From: Schoenoplectus triqueter
Lineage: Eukaryota > Streptophyta > Magnoliopsida > Poales > Cyperaceae
Assembly (NCBI GenBank): GCA_964058805.1
Contig: CAXKVV010001631.1
Span: 1 to 36,951, forward strand
DNA length: 36,951 bases
Direction: 5' to 3'
In this document: in pieces, positions 30,488-36,951 of the stretch
Layout: each line of letters opens with the position of its first letter
Numbering within the stretch: the stretch's first letter is position 1
Translations under genes and position numbers: made by a program
The notes under the pieces: model-generated
What the model was told of the DNA's origin: nothing
The model's input: only the letters and a program-made list of their open reading frames with translations
Database searches by the model: none

Positions 30488-33452
30488 TTAATGTACATCT
30501 TTTAAGTGATGAATGCCAATTTTATGTGAAACCTGCTCAAAAATATTTCTTGGCAATGATTTTGTGAATAAGTCCGCCAAATTATCGCTTGATCTGATTT
30601 AATAAATAATTATCAAACTATTCTTCTCTAAATCATGTGTTGAGAAGAACTTCGGCGAGATGTGTTTGGTTCTGTCACCTTTGATATATCCTTCTTTGAT
30701 TTGAGCAATGCATGCAGTATTATCTTCGTATATCACCGTCAGGTTTTCTCTGACTGTCTCGAGACCGCATTTCTCTTGGATGTGTTGGATCATGGATCTT
30801 AACCATATACATTCTCGTCCAGCATCATAAAGAGCAATTAATTCAACATGATTTGATGATGTTGTTATCAATGTTTGTTTTGTCGATCGCCATGAAATTA
30901 CAGTGCCGCCATATGTAAATACATATCCGAATTGTGACCGAGCTTTATGCGGATCTGACAAATATCCTGCATCTGCATATTCAACTAGTTTGGACTTTGT
31001 ATTTTTTTCGATAAAATAGTTCCATATCACGCGTCCCACAAAGGTAACGTAATACATGTTTGATTATGTTTCAATGTCGGCATGTTGGATCAGAACTATA
31101 TCTTGCTAATACATTTATAGAAAAAGCAATATCAGGTCTTGTATTATTAGCAAGATACATCAAAGCCCCAATTGCACTTAAGTATGATACTTTATGATCA
31201 AGAGCTTTTTCATTATTTTTCTCAGGGTCGATAATGATGTTTTTTCACATCCAGTGATTGGACAACCATTGGTGTACTTAGAGGATGAGCTTTATCCATA
31301 TTAAAACGTTTCAACATTTTCTGGATGTAGTTTAATTGATGGACAAATATGTCATTATGTAAATGCTCGATCTGCAGGCCGAGACACAACTTTGTTATAC
31401 CAAAATCTTTCATTTCAAATTCATTATTTAATAATTTTGCAGTCTTTTCGATCTCTTCAGAAAATCCAATGATATTCAGGTCATCAATATATACTGCAAT
31501 AATGATAAAATTCGAGATTGATCTCTTAATAAAAATACATGGACTAATTATATTAGATTTATATCCTTCTTTTATGAGATATTCACTAAGTCGATTATAC
31601 CACATTCGACCCGATTTTTTTAGTCCATACAATGATCATTTTAACTTTATAGAATATATTTCTCAAGATTTTAATTTAAATGCTTCAAGCATTTTTAATC
31701 CTTCAGGGACTTTTATATAGATATCAATATCGAGTGATCCATACAAATAGGCTGTGACAACATCCATGAGACGCATTTGAAGGTTCTCAGTGATTGTGAG
31801 ACTGATTAAAAATCGAAGAGTTATTGCATCAACTACAGGTGAATACGTTTCTTCATAATCAACTCCTGGTATTTGTGTAAAACCTTATGCTACCAGCCTT
31901 ACTTTATATCTCACAATCTCATTTTTCTCATTTCTTTTTATTGCAAAAACCCACTTGTAACCTACAGGGTTAATATTTTTAGGGGTTAGAATTACAGGTC
32001 CAAAAATATTTCGTTTTTCAAGCGAATTTAATTTAGCCTTCAGGGCATCTTTCCATTTTGTCCAATCATTTCTGTGCATACACTCTTCTGGAGTTTTTGA
32101 CACATAATCTTCCTCATTTATCACTTCAATTGCTATAGCATATGCAAAAATTTCATCAAGACCTGTTTCATTTTGGTTCCATATTATACCATTCTGTACA
32201 TAATTTATTGAGATCTCATAATCATTCGGTGCTTGAGTTTATTCTGGAACTTTATCAACGACCTTTTCTGGGGTTCTACTTCGAATCTCTTTTGGGATTT
32301 TACTGGCAATCTATTCTGGGATTTTATCGGTAACTTTTGTTGGAGTTACACCAACTGCATTATTCTGCTCTTTCATTTTTCATGAATTTTTGTCTTTGGA
32401 ACCGATTGGTCTTCCACGTTTTCTTTGTATAGTAACCTCTGTTGGGTTATTTCAATTCGAGCAGGTGCATTTAAAACTAGTATATGTGATTTAGTCACTC
32501 TTTTTGTATCTGTAAATGCATCTGGTAACTCATTTGTTATTCTTTGTAAATGTATAATCTTTTGAACTTTCAGTTCACATTGACCACTCCGGGAATCAAG
32601 ATAAGATATTGATGATGCATTCCAAGTTACTTGTTTTTTCAGCTTTTTTTTTTCTCCCCCTAAGATTGGGAATATTATCTCATCAAATTGACAATCAGCA
32701 AAATAAGCTGTAAAAACATCTCCAGTTAATGGTTCTAAATATTTAATAATTGATGGAGAGTGAAAACCAATATAAATTCTTAATCTTCTTTGTGATCCCA
32801 TTTTTGTACGTTGTGGAGGAGAACTTGGAACATACATAGCACAACCAAAAATTTTAAGATGGGACAAGTTTGGTTCTCTTTCAGAGACAAATTGTAATGA
32901 AAAAAATTTATGAGATGCAGTTGGTCTTAATCTAATAAGTGTAGCAGCATGTAATATGGTATGTCCCCATGGAGAAGATGGTAGATTACATTTCATAAAT
33001 AACGGTCTAACAATTAGTTGCAATCTTTTAATTAATGATTCAGCTAAATCATTTTGTGTATACATATGAGCAACTGGATGTTCTACCTTAATCTCAATTG
33101 ACATACAATAGTCATTAAAAGACTGAGATGTAAATTATCCTGCATTATCAAGCCCGATACTCTTAATTTGGTAATCCAGAAAATTTGCTCTCAATTGGAT
33201 TATTTGTGCTAATAGCCTAGCAAATACAATATTTTTTGTAGCTAATAGGCAAACATATGACCTTCGAGTTGATGCATCAATTAAAACCATAAAATATCTA
33301 AATGGTCCACATGGAGGAGAAATAGGCCCACAAATATCTCATTGAATTCTCTCTAAAAATAAAGGAGATTTATTTTTAATTTTATTTTTAAATTGCCTAA
33401 TTATCAATTTTCCAAGAGAGTATGCTGCACATGATAAATCTTTTGATAATAG
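30488..33452 (-). pseudogene. pol: Copia pol pseudogene: integrase, RT, RNase H
   Basis: Order on the minus strand: SCAAYSLGKLIIR (zinc-binding cysteines partly lost, CAAY for C-x2-C), integrase around LIDAST with a stop shortly after LDNAG (GAA changed to TAA), and HTQNDLAESLIKR at about 33055. Then come FGCAMYV and GDVFTAYFADCQFDE, a frameshift near 32430-32440, RT from YKWVFAIKRNE, TAA at 31885-31887 (CAA in the other copy) and TGA at 31636-31638 (CGA there). LYGLKKSGRMWYNRL and the YIDD active site follow at 31480-31491. After frameshifts at 31060-31225 comes RNase H with YADAGYLSDPHKARS, SSNHVELIAL and VIYEDNTACIAQ. A stop lies at 30599. The product would be inactive. Confidence 0.92.
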
Positions 33453-33777
33453 TGTGCGACCCTTTTTCGCGCGCCGCCGCACCGCCGCCGGGCGATGGGT
33501 TCTGCGGAAGAAGGACACGGAGATCCCTCCCGAGCGTGCATCTGATGGGTGTCGGCCGATTCTGCCGTTTAGAGATATTGGGATGCACATTCAGGGGGTT
33601 TTTTAGTGATTGTGAGTTCTTGTAGATTCCGGTGGGCGCAAGCCCCCACCGTTAATTACCCTGGGCTACGAACCTCGAGGCACCTCTGGATCTTTGAAAG
33701 AGAGAAGCAAATAGTATAGTTAAAAGATGGTCAAGTGGTCGTCTAATTTCATAAAAGGGGGTCTACGGAAGATGAAC

Positions 33778-34310
33778 CTACAAACAGATCGGTTTAATCT
33801 ATGGAAGACAAACCTACAAACAGATCGGTTTTGTCCTATGGAGGACGAACCTACAAACAGATCGGTTCAGTCCATGCCACCTCGAGATGTAACCTTACCA
33901 ACAGACCAGGTTAATCTCTTCATAGGGGGCTTGAGGTGAGTCTACATACAGACCGACTCGACCTCCGTTGATCTAGAAGATAAACCTACAAACAGACCGG
34001 TTCAATCTTAACTAGTCAACAACCAATCACACAAAATACAACTCGAAGCGCTGAGCCGGTTGATCTTGAGGTTGGTGAATCAGGAGAAGGGTGGATATGG
34101 CCCACGTGTTTCTTCTCACTGATCTTCTAGATCATGAATTCGAAGCACTAAGCCGATTCATAAACCTAGGAAACACAATTGCACACAATATTAAACCTGA
34201 AGCGCTGGGCCAGTTCAACATTGAGGCATGTGTTAGTGAAGGAACCTACCTACAGAACGGTTCACATTCACTGTTTTGTGGATGAATCTACCTACAGACC
34301 GATTCAATCT
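33778..34310. repeat. Minisatellite with CCTACAAACAGATCGGTT core
   Basis: The core starts at 33778, 33814 and 33851 (36-37 bp period). Diverged copies lie near 33940, 33985, 34241 and 34288 (CCTACCTACAGACCGGTTCA type). Confidence 0.85.
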
Positions 34311-34387
34311 CACAGTCTCGGGAAATGAGCCGGGAGACAAACTCATCGTCGGACGAGTTCAGTCTTGCCAGCTCAAATGGTCAAGAA

Positions 34388-35000
34388 TTACTTGTTCATG
34401 ACACCGAGTCATTAAGATGTCGCTTCGCTCGGACAACTTAATGTTCTTCTTCTTCAAAGTCGACATATCTCTCCATGCTGATGTCGTAGCTTTGGTCATT
34501 CTTCAGCGAGCGTCGAGATGTTCTTGTCTCAACTAATCATGCTACGTGTTGCATTACTTGTGCAAAATTACTATGTTGCCCTACACCTCTTGTGTGAGCG
34601 TATTCAATCATGAGTTACTTGCTCATGGCGGTAAGTCATTAAGATGTCACCTATCTAGGACATCGCAATGTTCTTCTTCCTCAGAGTCGACATATATCTC
34701 CATGTTAGTATCGTAGCTCTGGTTATTCTTCATCAAGTGTCAAGATGTTCTTGTCTCGACATGTTCCTTCATGTTGCTATCAAAGCCTTATTCATCTCAC
34801 ATCAAGATGTTCCTGTCTTGACGTATCTTGTTATTCTTCATCAAGTGTCAAGATGTTCTTGTCTCGACATATCTTCTCGTATTGCTATTAAAGCCTTAAT
34901 CATCTCACGTCAAGATGTTCTTGTCTCAACGTACCTTCTTTATGTTGCTATCGAAGCCTTAATCATTTCACGTCAAGATGTTCTCGTCTTGACTATTCAA
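34388..35000. repeat. Nested minisatellite with a GTCAAGATGTTCTTGTCTCGAC core
   Basis: A larger unit starting TTACTTGTTCATG recurs 227 bp later (34388 and 34615). Within and after it the core appears near 34507, 34738, 34802, 34846, 34909 and 34970, with later copies about 62 bp apart separated by GTTGCTATCAAAGCCTTAAT-like spacers. The core is a partial dyad: the 34970 copy has GTCAAGA and TCTTGAC as perfect arms. Confidence 0.85.
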
Positions 35001-35132
35001 AATGTTATATCATGTGTGCAAATGTTCTTATGTGACTCTACATTCCTTATGTGAGCATATTTATTCATTTCTAAAATGCACAAAGTCTATTATATAATAT
35101 CTTCCATTATCATTTTTATTATAAAGATGCAT

Positions 35133-35208
35133 TTATTTATTATTATTATTATTATTATTGTTATTATTATTATTATTATTATTATTTTTTTTTATTATTA
35201 TTATTTTT
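35133..35208. repeat. (TTA)n microsatellite
   Basis: A run of TTA/ATT units with small interruptions. Confidence 0.9.
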
Positions 35209-35215
35209 ATTTCTT

Positions 35216-36110
35216 AAACTCTATTTATTCTATGTAGAAAATTATTTACAAAAATAATAGGAAAAAGGGTAGCTATTAATTAGAGTTTCATTTATATTTT
35301 TGGGATTTTTATAATAGCTAAAGTAGTAAAATTTTATTTTTATTATTTCTAAACTCTATTTATTCTGTAGAAAATCACTTACAAAAATAATAGAAAATAA
35401 GATGGCTATGTTTTTATTTATATTTTCAAAATGCTTATAATAGCTAAAGTAATAGAATTTTGTTATTATATTCTATTATATTGTAATACTATTCATTATG
35501 TAAGAATTTTTTACAGAATCAAAAGATGGTTAGCTATACTATTTTACTATTATTATTTTTTTATTTTTTATATTTTTAATATCTATAATAGCTAAAAAGA
35601 AATCATTACTAATATTCTATCCTATTTATTATATTATTCATTATATCTATTTTTATTATTTCTATTTATTATCTATAAGATTTTTATTATTATTATGTTT
35701 TTATTACAACTATTATTTTCATTACATTTTATTCATCAAAAGTATTTTTATTGTATATTTGTATAGAAATAACAAAAGAAATACAATTCATATTATGAAA
35801 CTATATTATCATTCTTTATTATGAAAGAAAATGTATTTTACTATTTATTACCATGGTATTATATTTTTTATATATTTTGTGCTATTTATTTTTATTATTC
35901 TTTTTACAGAAAATATCAATATAATATCTATTATTATTATATATATTTTTTTATTTATCAAAGAATATAGCTAATCTCATTATTTATTATAGTATATTAC
36001 TATCATCATTATTATTTCATGAAAAATCACTTGAAAAATCAGTAAAATATATCTAATTATTATTTGTGATTTTTATTTGTATTTTTGGAATTTTTATAGT
36101 ATTTAAAATG
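35216..36110. repeat. Degenerate AT-rich tandem repeats (about 130-bp period)
   Basis: AAACTCTATTTATTCT at 35216 recurs at about 35349, each followed by GTAGAAAAT, TTACAAAAATAATAG and TATAATAGCTAAAGTA. Further copies decay through about 36110 (GAAAAATCACTTGAAAAATC and TTTTTGGAATTTTTATAGTA are late remnants). Confidence 0.7.
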
Positions 36111-36378
36111 ACAAGTCAAAGCTAGGTCAACTATATCAATATATGTAATGTCTTTTGCTTTTAAATTGTTTTATCATGATTATATTTCTAAAACTGGAAT
36201 ATTATCATATAGAAAAATAGTATGAAGAATAAGAAAATTTTAGAAACAAATTTGAGTCAATTTGGAGTTCAGGAACATTTTCAAATCATTTATTTACTAT
36301 ATAATCAGTGTTCTGTTATTATTTAATTAATGGGCTTAATATGGGCCGTCAGATCTGTATCAAGATCGACGCCTATCT

Positions 36379-36387
36379 TTTATATAC
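36379..36387 (+). promoter_or_regulatory. Possible TATA box
   Basis: TTTATATAC lies at the change from AT-rich repeats to GC-richer sequence. If 33453-36951 is a long LTR, this is where its promoter would be expected. No transcript evidence exists in the sequence. Confidence 0.2.
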
Positions 36388-36951
36388 TTCTTTCTTTATT
36401 TAGGCCGCCAGATTCGTTTAAGATACGTGTTTAATGGATCTACGGCCCAGATCCTCTTTTAGTTTAATTATCAAATCTCTCGATGAATCCTGCCTGTTAA
36501 TAGATCTCAAGATTAGTGCGCGCTTCAATATTCGTGCCAACGGATCTCTCGTCTCTTCTAAGCTGTCTCCACGTCAGGATCCGCGCTGAGCAGCGCTTCC
36601 GGCGATCGGAGTACCTCTTCTACGATCAGGTTGGTGCCTTGGCGTCGTCTTGCCTTGGAGAATTCTTCTGTGGTTCTTGATCGGGAATCTATACGGTGGG
36701 AGGCGCCACATGGTAGTACCAATTGGTGTATCAGTTAGAATCGGTACCGAGATGCTTCCTTCGTCAAATTCAACAGAATTGATCAAGGTTCTTGACAATT
36801 ACAAGGTCGATGATCATCGTCTCATCATGAAGATGTGGTATGAGGTAGATAGAGGGCTTCCCTTTCGTTCTTGAAGGTGCTGAAGCAACTCATCACACGG
36901 CAATGCATGGTACCGGTCGGTACCGATCTTAATTGACTCAATTCATGGCCT

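Larger units (their letters stand above)
30004..33452 (-). mobile_element. Second copy of the copia family, 5'-truncated
   Basis: It has the same LTR and pol as the element at 17139-22076, reversed. The 3' LTR is at 30004-30277. The internal region runs from the polypurine tract through RNase H, reverse transcriptase and integrase, and stops abruptly at 33452 in the sequence between GAG-pre-integrase and integrase. Gag, protease and the 5' LTR are missing. CTAAG at 29999-30003 would be its target duplication, but the matching copy is not in the window. Unlike the first copy it keeps the full RT/RNase H region, although with stops and frameshifts. Confidence 0.92.
33453..36951. other. Candidate long LTR or other nested element (unassigned)
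   Basis: The minus-strand copia breaks exactly where TGTGCGACCCTTTTTCGCGC begins. TG at the break and the GC-rich start suggest the LTR of another retrotransposon inserted here, with AATAG at 33448-33452 as the potential target duplication. The block then holds a 36-bp minisatellite, a 62-bp minisatellite, a (TTA)n tract, degenerate AT-rich repeats, and a GC-richer end (36320-36951) with a TATA-like sequence. ORFs here (33422-33625, 34668-35054, 36574-36874) have no recognised domain. The right boundary is outside the window, so the identity is inference. Confidence 0.4.

Noticed and set aside
31349..31720. 123-codon plus-strand ORF
   Set aside because: It is the antisense shadow of the minus-strand reverse transcriptase, whose motifs (LYGLKK, YIDD) are clear.
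34668..35054. 128-codon ORF with internal repeats
   Set aside because: Its repeats are simply the 62-bp minisatellite translated; no domain is visible.
36574..36874. ORFs of 74 codons on both strands near the right edge
   Set aside because: No recognisable family, no splice evidence, and they overlap each other; the region may be the promoter end of a long LTR.

Overview
This window looks like nuclear DNA of a flowering plant, from a transposon-packed, visibly AT-rich intergenic region. The evidence is plant-type Ty1/copia retrotransposons, two CACTA (En/Spm) elements, Helitron-like elements ending in CTAG, hAT and other short inverted-repeat elements, a decayed hAT transposase of the plant TTF/ZMYM1-like group, and degenerate TTTAGGG repeats. 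A monocot is possible, but I cannot name a species. I find no intact host gene, tRNA, rRNA or CRISPR array. Most long ORFs are pieces or antisense shadows of transposons.

Layout. 1-914: array of long inverted repeats. 915-1318: foldback MITE. 2781-3219: hAT MITE with an 8-bp target duplication. 6823-8296: MITE swollen by more than 1 kb of ATA/ATC microsatellite. 9760-12956: CACTA element (TSD TTA) with a fossil TNP2-like transposase, telomere-like repeats, subterminal repeats and a nested foldback MITE. 14725-15277: Helitron. 15875-23220: hAT transposase pseudogene split by a complete but defective copia element at 17139-22076 (TSD GACTA). 23338-24756: second, related CACTA (TSD CAA) with a nested GGGTCGG-rich element. 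24856-25799: two Helitrons head to tail. 26360-27576: candidate solo LTR. 30004-33452: a second copy of the same copia family on the minus strand, cut off inside the integrase region. 33453-36951: GC-rich start, two minisatellites and long AT-rich repeats, possibly one long LTR nested in the second copia.

How the parts relate. The hAT gene decayed, and a copia landed in what looks like its intron. That copia carries nonsense mutations, a frameshift and an internal deletion of the reverse transcriptase/RNase H region. Its LTRs nevertheless differ by only one substitution plus an 18-bp indel, so a dead template was apparently mobilised recently by proteins from another copy.

The most novel signal is a set of hairpins in this copia. 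Eight lie between the primer-binding site and gag, and three between the pol stop and the 3' LTR. Their stems differ and co-vary, but the loops share CC(A/C/T)G(A/G/T)AG. At least two of the 3' hairpins are kept in the sister copy.
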